Shown piece after piece: positions 44,934 to 54,207 of a stretch of 64,000 bases of DNA. Made by a program: the position numbers and the translations under genes. The notes under the pieces were generated by a model that was given only the letters and a program-made list of their open reading frames with translations, made no database searches and had not been told where the DNA came from. Each line of letters opens with the position of its first letter. Position 1 is the first letter of the stretch. Source of the stretch: Xanthomonas sp. Leaf148 (GTDB lineage: Bacteria; Pseudomonadota; Gammaproteobacteria; Xanthomonadales; Xanthomonadaceae); assembly GCF_001423585.1 (NCBI RefSeq), contig NZ_LMOP01000001.1, positions 867,115-931,114 of the forward strand. Reading direction: 5' to 3'.

Positions 44934-46211
44934 ATGAGACACCACTCCATGGTCCAGATACGGAATAGCAACGCATCACGCCTGTTCACTGCCATTGGGA
45001 CTGCACTGGCTTTTCTGCCGATGATCGCAGTGGCGTCGCCTGCACGCGGCACGCTGCTCAACAGTAACTTCCTGACCAGCTATACCCACTCGGCACTTGG
45101 CGCCTTGCTGCCCGACGACAAGGCTAGCGACCTTCCGACATGCGATGTTCGCGTGGCCGAGTTCACCTACGCCACGATCGGTGTCCAGGGAGAGCCGACC
45201 ACCGCGTCGGGCGCTCTGCTGGTGCCGGGCGGCACACGCTGCACAGGCCCCTATCCCTTGCTGGGCTGGAACCAGGGCACCCAACCCAAACGTACCGCGG
45301 AACAGGCGAAGGACATCCGCGATGCGAAGGGCGACGACCCGCTTGTCACTCGATTGGCAGGCAAGGGCTATGTGGTGGTCAGCACCGATTATCTGGGATT
45401 GGGCAAGTCGCAGTATCCGTTCCATCCTTATCTGCACGCGGCCACCGAAGCCAGTGCGAGCATCGACGCGATGCGTGCCGCTCGCCAGGTTCTGGCACGT
45501 TTGCACACGCCACTGTCGGGCAAGGTCATGCTGTCGGGATATTCGCAAGGCGGGCATGCGGCGATGGCGACCCAGCGCGAGATCGAAGCGCACGATTCCA
45601 AGGAATTCAATCTGGTTGCCAGCGCGCCGATCTCCGGGCCGTATGCGCTGAGTCAGACCTTCCTGGACAGCTGGAGCGGAACCAATGCGGTTGGCGAAAG
45701 CACATTCGGCCTGGTGCTGGCCACTTACGCGCTGGTCGGCATGCAGCATGCTTATCACAACATCTATCTCGCTCCCTCGCAGGTCTTTCAGGACCCGTGG
45801 GCCAGCAAGGTCGAGGGTTACTTTCCGGGTAAGGATGAGCTGACCGATCTTGCGATCGGCGACGCGCTGCCGGGCATCGACAAGATCGGCAGCTATTTCC
45901 AGCCGAGTTTCTACAAGGACGTGCCACGCAATCCGAACAACCCGTTCCGCAAGGACTTGGCGCGCAACGATCTGCTGGACTGGACGCCACGCACACGCAC
46001 GCTGCTGTGCGGCTCGTCCAATGACGCCACCGTGCCACTGAAGAACGCCATCACCGCCATCGACAGCTTCAAGCGACACGGCAGTACGCAGGTTTCGGTA
46101 CTGGATCTGGGAAGCGGCAATCGCGACGACAACAGCGCTCTGGAGCACCTGATCATCAAGGAGAGCTGCATGATCGCCGTGCGCCAGCAACTGCTGGACA
46201 AGCAGCGCTAA
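44934..46211 (+). CDS. lipA: Secreted LipA-like esterase/lipase (alpha/beta hydrolase)
   Basis: 425 residues. The N-terminus has a Sec signal (about residues 6-36, ending FLPMIAVASPA). Nucleophile elbow SGYSQGGHAAM with Ser204, acid Asp364 in SSNDATVPL and His405 in SALEHLIIKE. The Ser-Asp distance (160) and Ser-His distance (201) equal those of Xanthomonas oryzae LipA (Ser176, Asp336, His377, from memory), a type II secreted cell-wall-degrading esterase needed for full virulence. This makes an ortholog likely. Several cysteines support export. Confidence 0.85.
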   Translation: MRHHSMVQIRNSNASRLFTAIGTALAFLPMIAVASPARGTLLNSNFLTSYTHSALGALLPDDKASDLPTCDVRVAEFTYATIGVQGEPTTASGALLVPGGTRCTGPYPLLGWNQGTQPKRTAEQAKDIRDAKGDDPLVTRLAGKGYVVVSTDYLGLGKSQYPFHPYLHAATEASASIDAMRAARQVLARLHTPLSGKVMLSGYSQGGHAAMATQREIEAHDSKEFNLVASAPISGPYALSQTFLDSWSGTNAVGESTFGLVLATYALVGMQHAYHNIYLAPSQVFQDPWASKVEGYFPGKDELTDLAIGDALPGIDKIGSYFQPSFYKDVPRNPNNPFRKDLARNDLLDWTPRTRTLLCGSSNDATVPLKNAITAIDSFKRHGSTQVSVLDLGSGNRDDNSALEHLIIKESCMIAVRQQLLDKQR

Positions 46212-46433
46212 AGCCAGGGCGCGCGATGCATCGTAGCGATGCGAGATAACGACACTGCCGGCTGCACGCGGCGGACTGCCGTCGCCTGCAGTGTCGTCAC
46301 CCGGTCTATCCGAAGTGACGAGGGCCGAGCGAATCGATTCGCACGTCGACGTGGCAGCAGGCGTTGCGCTAACAGCGTAGGTGGCCGCGCAGCGATGCGG
46401 GGAATGCAGTGCGCCCGGACCAGACATCGGCAC

Positions 46434-46470
46434 AAAGAAAAACAGCCACTCAACTTGCGCTGAGTGGCTG
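46434..46470 (-). terminator. Intrinsic terminator of the tRNA cluster
   Basis: CAGCCACTCA / TGAGTGGCTG is a 10-bp stem with an 8-base loop followed by TTTTTC on the minus strand, just downstream of tRNA-Lys. Confidence 0.9.
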
Positions 46471-46476
46471 CCTGTC

Positions 46477-46552
46477 TGGTGGGCCGTCAAGGATTCGAAC
46501 CTTGGACCTATTGATTAAGAGTCAACTGCTCTACCAACTGAGCTAACGGCCC
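46477..46552 (-). tRNA. tRNA-Lys (CTT)
   Basis: 76 bases with encoded CCA. Anticodon loop ACTCTTAA gives CTT, reading AAG. Acceptor stem GGGCCGT pairs with ACGGCCC. Last gene of a four-tRNA leftward cluster. Confidence 0.95.
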
Positions 46553-46635
46553 TGAAACTGGTCGCACATTGTATGTGCATTTCTGCTTCGTTGCAATACC
46601 CCGCGAAGCATCGGGTCGAACTTTCCTGCAATCAG

Positions 46636-46713
46636 TGGGGTGGCTGAGGGGACTCGAACCCCCGACATCTGGAATCACAATCCAGTACTCTAACCAGCTG
46701 AGCTACAGCCACC
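46636..46713 (-). tRNA. tRNA-His (GTG)
   Basis: 78 bases including the extra 5' G and encoded CCA. Anticodon loop TTGTGAT gives GTG, reading CAU and CAC. The extra G at the start pairs opposite the discriminator C as in all histidine tRNAs. Confidence 0.95.
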
Positions 46714-46744
46714 ACTGAAAACCTACTTCCTACCGCACCGCCGA

Positions 46745-46821
46745 TGGCGCGCCCGACAGGACTCGAACCTGTAACCGCCGGCTTAGAAGGCCGGTGCTCT
46801 ATCCGGTTGAGCTACGGGCGC
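46745..46821 (-). tRNA. tRNA-Arg (TCT)
   Basis: 77 bases with encoded CCA. Anticodon loop CTTCTAA gives TCT, reading AGA and AGG. Acceptor stem GCGCCCG pairs with CGGGCGC. Third tRNA of the leftward cluster. Confidence 0.95.
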
Positions 46822-46863
46822 CCGGACCGAACTTCGCATTCCCACGCCGTCAAGAGCTTGGAA

Positions 46864-46940
46864 TGGTCGGGGTAGAGGGATTCGAACCCCCGACATCCTG
46901 CTCCCAAAGCAGGCGCGCTACCAGACTGCGCTATACCCCG
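46864..46940 (-). tRNA. tRNA-Pro (TGG)
   Basis: 77 bases with encoded CCA. Anticodon loop TTTGGGA gives TGG, reading CCN. Acceptor stem CGGGGTA pairs with TACCCCG. First gene of the leftward cluster. Confidence 0.95.
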
Positions 46941-47090
46941 GCGGGACCTTTCCATCCCAAAGGCTGGAAAGGTCGGCTATTTTGGGAACGATTGGCCTCG
47001 CTGTCAATCACTCTGTGTAAATTCGGCGATCCGGTATCCTCGCAGCAACGCTCACTGGTACGGCGAGCACCACTTTCATGGAGAACACGC

Positions 47091-47852
47091 ATGCGTAGCG
47101 GTAACCCGGCTCTTCGGGAATCCACGTTCCTCGACCTCGGCTCCGGCTCGGTGGTCACCCGCGACGGTCAGGCAATGACACTCAACGGCACGGTCAACAA
47201 GACCGGCCTGCTGTTGCTGATGGCCGTCGCCACCGCTGCGTTTGCCTGGTCGCAATCGATCGGCGCGGACGGCGCGCCGCTGCCGGCAGCACGCCTGTAC
47301 ATGATCGCCGGTGCGATCGGCGGGCTGGTGTTTGCACTGGCGACCAGCTTCAAGCCGACCTGGGCACCGGTCACCGCGCCGCTGTACGCGCTGATTGAAG
47401 GCTTTTTTCTGGGCTCGATCTCGGCCGTGTACGAGGCACGTTTCAACGGCATCGTGTTCCAGGCAGTGCTGCTGACCTTCGGCACCATGTTCGCGCTGTT
47501 GTTCGCGTATCGCAGCGGCTTGATCAAGGCCACCGAGAACTTCAAGCTGGGTGTGGTCGCGGCCACCGGCGGCATCGCGCTGGTGTATCTGGCCACCATC
47601 GTGCTGGGCTTGTTCGGTGTGCGCATTCCCTTCATCCACGACTCGGGCCTGATCGGCATCGGCTTCAGTCTGTTCGTGGTGGTGGTGGCAGCGCTGAATC
47701 TGGTGCTGGACTTCGACTTCATCGAAAGCGGCGTCGAGCAGGGTGCACCCAAGCACATGGAGTGGTACGGCGCGTTCGGCCTGATGGTGACGCTGGTGTG
47801 GCTGTACATCGAGTTTTTGCGCCTGCTGTCGAAGCTGCAGTCACGCAATTGA
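47091..47852 (+). CDS. Bax inhibitor-1/YccA family membrane protein
   Basis: 253 residues from ATG 47091 (GGAG upstream). Seven hydrophobic segments, beginning at about residue 38 and continuing through LYALIEGFFLGSISAVYE, which holds the conserved Glu-Gly, and ending LWLYIEFLRLL. A C-terminal Asp pair (LNLVLDFDFIESGV) near the seventh helix is typical of the pH-sensitive calcium-leak members such as YetJ. Bacterial homologs leak Ca2+ or associate with FtsH. Monocistronic between two terminators. Confidence 0.93.
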   Translation: MRSGNPALRESTFLDLGSGSVVTRDGQAMTLNGTVNKTGLLLLMAVATAAFAWSQSIGADGAPLPAARLYMIAGAIGGLVFALATSFKPTWAPVTAPLYALIEGFFLGSISAVYEARFNGIVFQAVLLTFGTMFALLFAYRSGLIKATENFKLGVVAATGGIALVYLATIVLGLFGVRIPFIHDSGLIGIGFSLFVVVVAALNLVLDFDFIESGVEQGAPKHMEWYGAFGLMVTLVWLYIEFLRLLSKLQSRN

Positions 47853-47856
47853 GCAG

Positions 47857-47885
47857 GGAATCGGGAATCGGGATTGGGGAATCGC
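47857..47885. repeat. GGGAATCGGG-type intergenic repeat
   Basis: Three imperfect copies of a G-rich GGGAATCG motif follow the BI-1 gene. Similar runs recur at 57924 and 58023, so this is a dispersed family of short repeats common between Xanthomonas genes. Confidence 0.6.
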
Positions 47886-47942
47886 AACAGCGATCGCTTG
47901 GCCTGATGGTTTGACACTGACGTTAAGCAATCCGCTTCCACC

Positions 47943-47976
47943 AAAAAGAAAGGGCGCCTAGGCGCCCTTTCTTTTG
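47943..47976. terminator. Bidirectional intrinsic terminator
   Basis: AAGAAAGGGCGCC / GGCGCCCTTTCTT forms a long perfect stem with a 2-base centre and A/T runs on both sides, ending both the rightward BI-1 gene and the leftward isocitrate dehydrogenase gene. Confidence 0.88.
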
Positions 47977-47994
47977 TGCGATCTACCCGCGCGC

Positions 47995-49002
47995 TCAGAG
48001 GCGGCTGGCGATGGCCTTGGCGAAGCCCATGGTGTTGCCGGTGCCGCCCAGGTCGGGGGTCAGCGAGTCCTTGGCTTCCAGCGTAGCGACGATCGCTTCG
48101 CGCAGGCGCTCGGCGTTCTGCGGCTGACCGATGTGGTCAAGCATCTGCGCGGCGCCCAGCAGCAGCGCGCATGGATTGGCCTTGCCCTGCCCTGCGATGT
48201 CCGGCGCCGAGCCATGCACGGCCTCGAAGATCGCCGCGTCCAGACCGATGTTGGCACCCGGGGCCAGGCCCAGGCCGCCGACCAGACCGGCGCACAGGTC
48301 GGAGATGATGTCGCCGAACAGGTTGGTGGTCACGATGATGTCGAACTGTTCCGGACGCATCACCAGCTGCATGCAGGTGTTGTCGACGATCATTTCCTGG
48401 AATTCGATTTCCGGGTACTGCGTGGCGACGTCACGGGCGACTTTCAGGAACAGGCCCGAGGTCGACTTGATGATGTTGGCCTTGTGCACCGCGGTGACCT
48501 TCTTGCGGCCGGTGGCGCGCGCCAGGTCGAAGGCGTAGCGCACGATGCGCTCGGAGCCCTTGCGGGTGACGCGGGCGCCGGAGAATGCGGTCTCGCCATC
48601 CTCGGACACGGTCTGGCCTTCGCTCAGATACGCGCCTTCGGTGTTTTCACGCACCGTGATCAGGTCAACGCCATCGGCGAAACGCGATTTGGTGTTGGGG
48701 AACGACTTGGCCGGACGCACGTTGGCGTACAGGTCGAACTTGCGACGCATGGCGACGTTGATCGAGCTGAAACCTTCGCCAACCGGCGTGGTCAGCGGGC
48801 TTTTCAACGCCACTTTGTTCTTGGTGATCGAGGCCAGGGTGGACTCGGGCAGCAGATCGCCGTGCTTTTCCAGCGCGACCAGGCCAGCGTCGGCGTACTC
48901 GTAGGTCAGGCCAGCTTGCAGCGCGTCGAGCACGAACAGCGTGGCATCCATGATCTCCGGGCCAATACCGTCGCCGCGGATGACCGTGATTGTCTGCGTC
49001 AT
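47995..49002 (-). CDS. NAD-type isocitrate dehydrogenase
   Basis: 335 residues from ATG 49002. Isocitrate/isopropylmalate dehydrogenase family with ITVIRGDGIGPEIM at the start, LITVRENTEGAYL in the middle, TAVHKANIIK, DIIVTTNLFGDIISDLCAG, and GSAPDIAGQGKANPCA near the end. The short length, and the ITVRENTEG and HKANI patterns, point to NAD-dependent isocitrate dehydrogenase rather than LeuB; a homodimeric enzyme of this type is known from Xanthomonas. It makes 2-oxoglutarate in the citric acid cycle. Homoisocitrate or tartrate relatives cannot be fully excluded. Confidence 0.88.
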   Translation of the reverse strand: MTQTITVIRGDGIGPEIMDATLFVLDALQAGLTYEYADAGLVALEKHGDLLPESTLASITKNKVALKSPLTTPVGEGFSSINVAMRRKFDLYANVRPAKSFPNTKSRFADGVDLITVRENTEGAYLSEGQTVSEDGETAFSGARVTRKGSERIVRYAFDLARATGRKKVTAVHKANIIKSTSGLFLKVARDVATQYPEIEFQEMIVDNTCMQLVMRPEQFDIIVTTNLFGDIISDLCAGLVGGLGLAPGANIGLDAAIFEAVHGSAPDIAGQGKANPCALLLGAAQMLDHIGQPQNAERLREAIVATLEAKDSLTPDLGGTGNTMGFAKAIASRL

Positions 49003-49331
49003 AAGGTTGGGGTTCCGAACTTGAAGGGGGGAGCGCCAGCCGTCAAACCCGGCAGAGCGGCGCAAGGAGGTTTCACCGGCAATTATGCCCGATGCCGGTG
49101 ACCGCGCCCAAACCGACCATCGTCTAAGGGGCTGGCAACAGGGGCAGCGGCCGCAGCGCGCATGGCCCGGACGGATGCCGAACCGGTGCGTGTCCTCCCA
49201 ACCCCTGCAGGCTCTCCACGACACCGCACGCGGCAGCGCGAACCAGGTCCCGTGCGCCGGATGGCCGCCAGGCACCAAAAGGCAGCGCGCCGCCTCGGTG
49301 GGCGGCGCACTGTAGCCACAGCAGCGGTGGA
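49003..49331. other. Intergenic region of about 330 bp
   Basis: No supported gene. It separates the dehydrogenase from the leftward AhpD-like gene and should contain the promoter of the former. Confidence 0.35.
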
Positions 49332-49727
49332 TCAGCCGTGGCTGTGTTCGGCCGGCGCAGGAGCGCCGCCTTCGAGCTGGTCGAGGAAATCCACCGCGCG
49401 GCGCAGATGCGGGATCACGATGGAGCCACCGACCACCAGGCCAACCGAGAACGTCTCGAAGAACTCTTCGCGGGTGACGCCGGCCTCCTTGCATTGCGCC
49501 ACGTGGTAGCTGATGCAGTCGTCGCAACGCAGCACCATCGAGGCGACCAGGCCGAGCAGCTCCTTGGTCTTCACATCCAGCGCGCCGGCCTGGTAGGTCT
49601 GGGTATCCAGCGCGAAGAAGCGCCGCACGACCTGATTGGGCTCGGCCAGGATGCGCTGGTTCATGCGCTGGCGGAAGTCGGTGAACTCGCGCAGGCGATC
49701 GGCGCTGCCGTCGTCGGAACCACTCAC
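49332..49727 (-). CDS. AhpD-like carboxymuconolactone decarboxylase family protein
   Basis: 131 residues from GTG 49727, overlapping the glutaredoxin stop (GTGA). All-helical AhpD-like fold with the redox pair Cys-Asp-Asp-Cys in RCDDCISYHVAQCKEAG, and the nearby His of the family proton relay. Members act as peroxide-defence reductants or decarboxylases. Translational coupling to glutaredoxin supports a thiol-redox role. Confidence 0.9.
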   Translation of the reverse strand: MSGSDDGSADRLREFTDFRQRMNQRILAEPNQVVRRFFALDTQTYQAGALDVKTKELLGLVASMVLRCDDCISYHVAQCKEAGVTREEFFETFSVGLVVGGSIVIPHLRRAVDFLDQLEGGAPAPAEHSHG

Positions 49728-50029
49728 GCCTGACCGCCCGCAGCGGAGAACAGCGGTTCGAGTTTGCCGGCGCGGTGCATGGCCATCATGTCGTCGTAGC
49801 CGCCCACGTGGGTGTCGCCGACGAAGATCTGCGGCACGCTGGTGCGTCGCGCCAGGGCGACCATCTTGTCGCGCTCGACCGGGTCCAGGTCGATCCGCAC
49901 CTCGGTCCAGGTCTGGCCCTTGCTCTTGAGGAAGTTCTTGGCCGCCACGCAGTACGGGCAGATGGCGGTGGAATACAGGGTGATCTGCGGGCCGGTGGCC
50001 GCGTCCTGCCCGGTGTGGTCTTGGCTCAC
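49724..50029 (-). CDS. grxC: Glutaredoxin 3
   Basis: 101 residues from GTG 50029, which has GGAG 7 bases upstream. Thioredoxin fold with active-site CPYC (TAICPYCVAAKNFL), the cis-proline segment SVPQIFVG and GGYDDMMA for glutathione binding. It reduces disulfides at the expense of glutathione. A short N-terminal extension precedes the usual start. Confidence 0.93.
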   Translation of the reverse strand: MSQDHTGQDAATGPQITLYSTAICPYCVAAKNFLKSKGQTWTEVRIDLDPVERDKMVALARRTSVPQIFVGDTHVGGYDDMMAMHRAGKLEPLFSAAGGQA

Positions 50030-50178
50030 AGGAAACTCCGTGGTGGGTCTGAGGTCTGATACATGGTAGCGGGCGACTGGAATTTCCATGTCGTCACCGC
50101 AACACTGTGGATTAACTGCCGATTCACACCGCTGCGCTGCGCTGCCCGCATGCTCCGCGCATCACCTGGGAGTTTCAC

Positions 50179-51825
50179 TTGCGCCTGCTTCCGCTCGCCA
50201 CCGCCCTCACCCTGGCCCTCGCCATGGGCGTGGCACCTGCCCAGGAAAGCCGCCTGCCCGATATCGGCTCGTCGGCGGGCGAGCTGCTGACCCCGGCCCG
50301 TCAGGCCGAGTACGGCAAGATGATGCTGGCCGAGTTGCGCAACTACGACTACGTGCTGGACGACCCGCTGATCGGCGACTGGCTGCAGACCATGGGCACC
50401 CGCCTGGGCGCCAACAGCGACCAGCCGCAGCAGCCATTTACCTTTTTCATGCTGCGCGACCGCCAGATCAACGCGTTCGCCACGCTGGGCGGCTATATCG
50501 CGGTCAACGCCGGGCTGGTGCTGACCGCCGAGCGCGAGGATGAAGTGGCGGCGGTGCTCTCGCACGAAATCGCCCACGTCACCCAGCAGCACGTGCTGCG
50601 CGGGGTGGAGCGGGCGCAGCGCGACCAGATTCCGATCTTGCTCGGCATGCTGGCGGCGGTGGTGGCGGCGCAGCAGGCCGGTGGCAATTCCAAAGGCGAT
50701 GCCACCATGGCCACCATCACCAGTGCGATGGGGCTGATGCAGCAACGCCAGATCGACTACACCCGCTCCAACGAATCCGAAGCCGACCGACTGGGCATCC
50801 GCACGCTGGTGCGCAGCGGCTACGACGTGGACGCGATGGCCGGCTTCTTCGAGCGCATGTCGGTGGCGATGCGCGCCAACGAGGGCGGCTATAGCGCGCC
50901 GGACTTCCTGCAGACCCACCCGGTCACCACCACCCGCATCAGCGAGGCCAAGGCGCGCGCCGAGCAGATGAAGAAGAACACCGTGGTGTTGACCACCTCG
51001 GTGCCGGGCGGAACGCGCCAGGAGCGCGTGGACCCGTCCGACCCGTCGTTGTCGGAACCGTTGAGCCGCAATGGCAACGCGTTGCTGCCGTATGCGCTGC
51101 GGCTGCCGGTGGATGCGTTGAGCCGTGGCGGCGATCAACAGAGTTTCGACTGGGCCAAGGAACGTCTGCGCGTGCTCAGTGCGAGCACGCCCGATGCGGC
51201 CATTCGCGAATACGAAAACCTGCGCCGCAGTGCCAAGCAAGGCCTGACCGATGCGCAGCGTTACGGGCTGGCGCTGGCACAGCTGCGCAACAGCGGAAGC
51301 CGGCCGAGCGAGCCGGTGGCCGAGCTGGCCGGCCTGCTGGAGGCGCATCCGGACAACCTGTGGCTGGCGTTGGGCCTGAGCGAAGCGCAGGCGCGCGTGG
51401 GGCAGCGCGAGGCGGCCAATGCGCGCTTCGATGCGCTGCTCAAGCGGCTGCCGAACAACCGTGCGGTGGCGTTGACCTATGCCGGCGCGCTCAACGAACA
51501 AGCCAGCAAGGAATCCGGCCAGCGCGCGCGCCAGGTGCTGGAACCCCTGCTCTACCGCAACGGCGAAGACCCGTTGCTGCAGCAGACCTACGCCCGCGCC
51601 TGCGAACTCGCTGGCGACCATCTGCGCGCCAGTGAAGCCTATGCCGAATCGGCATCGTTAAACGGGCGCCCGGAGCAGGCCCTGATCCAGCTGGAAGCAC
51701 TGAAAAAGAAGGATCTGGATTATGTGACGCGGGCGCGTGTGGATGCGCGCATCGCTGCGATCACGCCCACCGTGCTGGAGCTGCGTCGCCAGGGCATTCG
51801 CGACCCGGATCTTTCCACGCGTTGA
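50179..51825 (+). CDS. bepA: BepA-like M48 periplasmic metalloprotease with TPR repeats
   Basis: 548 residues. Start is TTG 50179 with GGGAG 7 bases upstream. Signal peptide (MRLLPLATALTLALAMGVAPAQ), then the M48 peptidase with HEIAH (His129, Glu130, His133) and Glu201 in NESEADRLG; the same spacing is found in E. coli BepA. The C-terminal half is helical TPR repeats (from about residue 330). It checks the assembly of the LPS transporter LptD and degrades misfolded outer-membrane protein. No neighbour clearly belongs to the same pathway. Confidence 0.93.
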   Translation: MRLLPLATALTLALAMGVAPAQESRLPDIGSSAGELLTPARQAEYGKMMLAELRNYDYVLDDPLIGDWLQTMGTRLGANSDQPQQPFTFFMLRDRQINAFATLGGYIAVNAGLVLTAEREDEVAAVLSHEIAHVTQQHVLRGVERAQRDQIPILLGMLAAVVAAQQAGGNSKGDATMATITSAMGLMQQRQIDYTRSNESEADRLGIRTLVRSGYDVDAMAGFFERMSVAMRANEGGYSAPDFLQTHPVTTTRISEAKARAEQMKKNTVVLTTSVPGGTRQERVDPSDPSLSEPLSRNGNALLPYALRLPVDALSRGGDQQSFDWAKERLRVLSASTPDAAIREYENLRRSAKQGLTDAQRYGLALAQLRNSGSRPSEPVAELAGLLEAHPDNLWLALGLSEAQARVGQREAANARFDALLKRLPNNRAVALTYAGALNEQASKESGQRARQVLEPLLYRNGEDPLLQQTYARACELAGDHLRASEAYAESASLNGRPEQALIQLEALKKKDLDYVTRARVDARIAAITPTVLELRRQGIRDPDLSTR

Positions 51826-51939
51826 CAGCTGGCACGGGATTGGCGCCGACCGCGACATGCGGCGCCCGGGCCTGGAGCCGCTCGCAACGGCTCAGCCCGC
51901 TTCGCAAAATGGCAGCCTGTCTACAAGCAGCGCCAGCGA

Positions 51940-51957
51940 TGTCACATTAGAGTCACA
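51940..51957 (+). promoter_or_regulatory. Pho box upstream of phoB
   Basis: TGTCACA and AGTCACA, two seven-base half-sites separated by four bases (11-bp period), match the PhoB binding site pattern. It lies 47 bases before the phoB start. This implies that phoB-phoR activates itself when phosphate is short. Seen as sequence; binding is inferred. Confidence 0.6.
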
Positions 51958-52004
51958 AAACCGTAGTCTACTGGCGATCACCAAAGCCAGACGGTAAGCC
52001 CCGC

Positions 52005-52694
52005 GTGCAAAAACGCATTCTAATCGTCGATGACGAACCCGCGATCCGCGACATGGTGGCGTTCGCGCTGCGCAAAGGCGAGTTCGAGCCCATCCATGCC
52101 GGCGACGCGCGCGAAGCACAGACCGCCATTGCCGACCGCGTCCCCGACCTGATTCTGCTGGATTGGATGCTGCCGGGCACCAGCGGGCTGGATCTGGCGC
52201 GGCGCTGGCGCAAGGAACAGCTGACGCGCGAGATTCCGATCATCATGCTGACCGCGCGTGGCGAAGAAAACGACCGTGTCGGCGGGTTGGAAGCCGGCGT
52301 CGACGACTACGTGGTCAAGCCGTTTTCAGCGCGCGAGTTGCTGGCGCGTATCCGTGCGGTGATGCGCCGCACCCGCGAGGACGACGAAGACGGCAGCGTG
52401 GCCGTGGGTCGGCTGCGCATCGATGGCGCGGCGCACCGCGTGTTCGCCGGCGATGCGCCAGTGCCGATCGGCCCGACCGAGTACCGCCTGCTGCACTTCT
52501 TCATGACCCATCCGGAGCGCGTGTATACGCGCACCCAGTTGCTGGACCATGTCTGGGGCGGCAGCGTGTATGTGGAAGAACGCACCATCGATGTGCACAT
52601 TCGCCGCCTGCGCAAGACGCTGGAACCGTTCGGCCTGGAAAACATGGTGCAGACCGTGCGTGGCTCGGGCTATCGTTTTTCGTCGGCAACTTAA
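52005..52694 (+). CDS. phoB: Phosphate regulon response regulator PhoB
   Basis: 229 residues from GTG 52005. Receiver domain with Asp53 (LLDWMLPG), Thr and Lys of the switch (IIMLTARG, VVKPF), then a winged-helix DNA-binding domain (YRLLHFFMTHPERVYTRTQLLDHVW, ERTIDVHIRRLRK). Phosphorylated PhoB activates genes for phosphate scavenging. Followed by phoR, ppk and ppx. Confidence 0.97.
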   Translation: MQKRILIVDDEPAIRDMVAFALRKGEFEPIHAGDAREAQTAIADRVPDLILLDWMLPGTSGLDLARRWRKEQLTREIPIIMLTARGEENDRVGGLEAGVDDYVVKPFSARELLARIRAVMRRTREDDEDGSVAVGRLRIDGAAHRVFAGDAPVPIGPTEYRLLHFFMTHPERVYTRTQLLDHVWGGSVYVEERTIDVHIRRLRKTLEPFGLENMVQTVRGSGYRFSSAT

Positions 52695-52770
52695 GTACGT
52701 GCCGCACGGCAACCCGGCCGCTGCCTGGCCGGGTTGGCTGCCTACCTGACGCTTCGTGGTAACGCCTTCC

Positions 52771-54099
52771 ATGCCCCAACATATCCGTTCCGCCTGGCTC
52801 AAGACGCTCGGCACCCTTGCGCTGTTATTGGGCGCTGCCGTCGTAGCGGGCGTGCTGATCGGGCATGTGTGGATGGCACTGACGCTCACCGCGCTGGGCG
52901 TGCTGGCCTGGCATTACTGGCGGCTGCGCCAGGTGCTGCGTCGCCTCACCGCACGCCAGCGTGCCGAACCTGCCGCCGGCGTGGGTGCCTGGAACGAACT
53001 GGACCGTCTGCTGTATCGCAGCCAGGCTGAAATGCGTGGCCGCAAGCGCCGCTTGATCGACATGCTGCGCACCTACCGCGCCGCCGCACAGGCGCTGCCG
53101 GATGCGGTGGTGGTGGTGGATCGCAACAGCCAGCGCGTGCAGTGGTTCAACAAGGCTGCCGGCGGACTGCTGGGCTTGCATCATCCCGGCGACATGGGCG
53201 TGTCGGTGGTGGAGCGGCTGCAGCCGTTGCCGCTGGCGCACTGGCTGGCAGCCGGTCGCAACGCCGAGCCGATGCTGGATGCAGCCTCGCCAGTGGACCC
53301 GGATCTGCGCCTGAATCTGCGCCTGATCCCCTACTCCGACGACTACTGGCTGTTGGTGGCACGCGATGTCAGCAAGCTGCTGCGTCTGGAACAGGTACGT
53401 CGCGATTTCGTAGCCAATGTGTCGCACGAGCTGCGCACGCCATTGACGGTGGTGCACGGCTATCTGGACATGCTCGACCCGGAGGACTTCCCGGACTCTG
53501 GCCCGATGCTGGCGGAGATGCGCAAGCAGTCGCAGCGCATGGCGCAGCTGGTCGAAGACCTGCTGACCCTGTCGCGGCTGGAATCCCAGGAAGAACTCGG
53601 CGAAGAACACGTGGCGATGGCACCGATGCTTTCGACACTCCGCCGCGAGGCCGAGGCGCATAGCCAGGGCCGGCATACGGTGGACGTGATTGATGAGGCC
53701 GGCGTGGATCTGCTCGGCTCCAACAAGGAATTGCACAGCGCGTTTTCCAATCTGGTCACCAACGCGGTGCGTTACACGCCCGGCGGCGGCACGGTGACGA
53801 TCCGCTTCATGCGCGAAGGCGATGGCGCGGCGTTGGCAGTGCGCGACACCGGCTACGGCATTCCTGCCTCGCATCTGCCGCGCATCACCGAGCGCTTCTA
53901 TCGCGTATCCAGCAGCCGCTCGCGCGAGAGCGGCGGCACCGGGCTGGGGCTGTCGATCGTCAAGCACATCCTGGGGCTGCACCAGGCACGGCTGGAGATC
54001 GAAAGCGAAGTGGGACGCGGCAGCGAATTCTCGTGTCATTTTGTGGGCGCACGCATCGTGCAGCGCGAACAGTCCCTGCCACTGTCACGCTTGGCATGA
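52771..54099 (+). CDS. phoR: Phosphate regulon sensor kinase PhoR
   Basis: 442 residues from ATG 52771. Two N-terminal membrane segments (about 12-32 and 36-50), a PAS-like domain (DAVVVVDRNSQRVQWFNKAAG), the HisKA box with His219 (FVANVSHELRTPLTVVHGYL), and ATPase boxes NLVTNAVRYTPGGG and DTGYGIP, GGTGLGLSI. It phosphorylates PhoB when the Pst system signals low phosphate. No pst or phoU gene is in this window. Confidence 0.96.
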   Translation: MPQHIRSAWLKTLGTLALLLGAAVVAGVLIGHVWMALTLTALGVLAWHYWRLRQVLRRLTARQRAEPAAGVGAWNELDRLLYRSQAEMRGRKRRLIDMLRTYRAAAQALPDAVVVVDRNSQRVQWFNKAAGGLLGLHHPGDMGVSVVERLQPLPLAHWLAAGRNAEPMLDAASPVDPDLRLNLRLIPYSDDYWLLVARDVSKLLRLEQVRRDFVANVSHELRTPLTVVHGYLDMLDPEDFPDSGPMLAEMRKQSQRMAQLVEDLLTLSRLESQEELGEEHVAMAPMLSTLRREAEAHSQGRHTVDVIDEAGVDLLGSNKELHSAFSNLVTNAVRYTPGGGTVTIRFMREGDGAALAVRDTGYGIPASHLPRITERFYRVSSSRSRESGGTGLGLSIVKHILGLHQARLEIESEVGRGSEFSCHFVGARIVQREQSLPLSRLA

Positions 54100-54207
54100 T
54101 ATGTAGGGAGTGCGCGTCGCCGCGCGGCGCGATGCACCTGCGCAACGCACGTTGCACGCGCTGCACCGCAACGCGCCTGTAGCAACACCGCACACCAACT
54201 CGTCTTG

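Noticed and set aside
44976..46490. 504-codon minus-strand frame over the esterase
   Set aside because: Antisense to a gene with a full catalytic triad and signal peptide.
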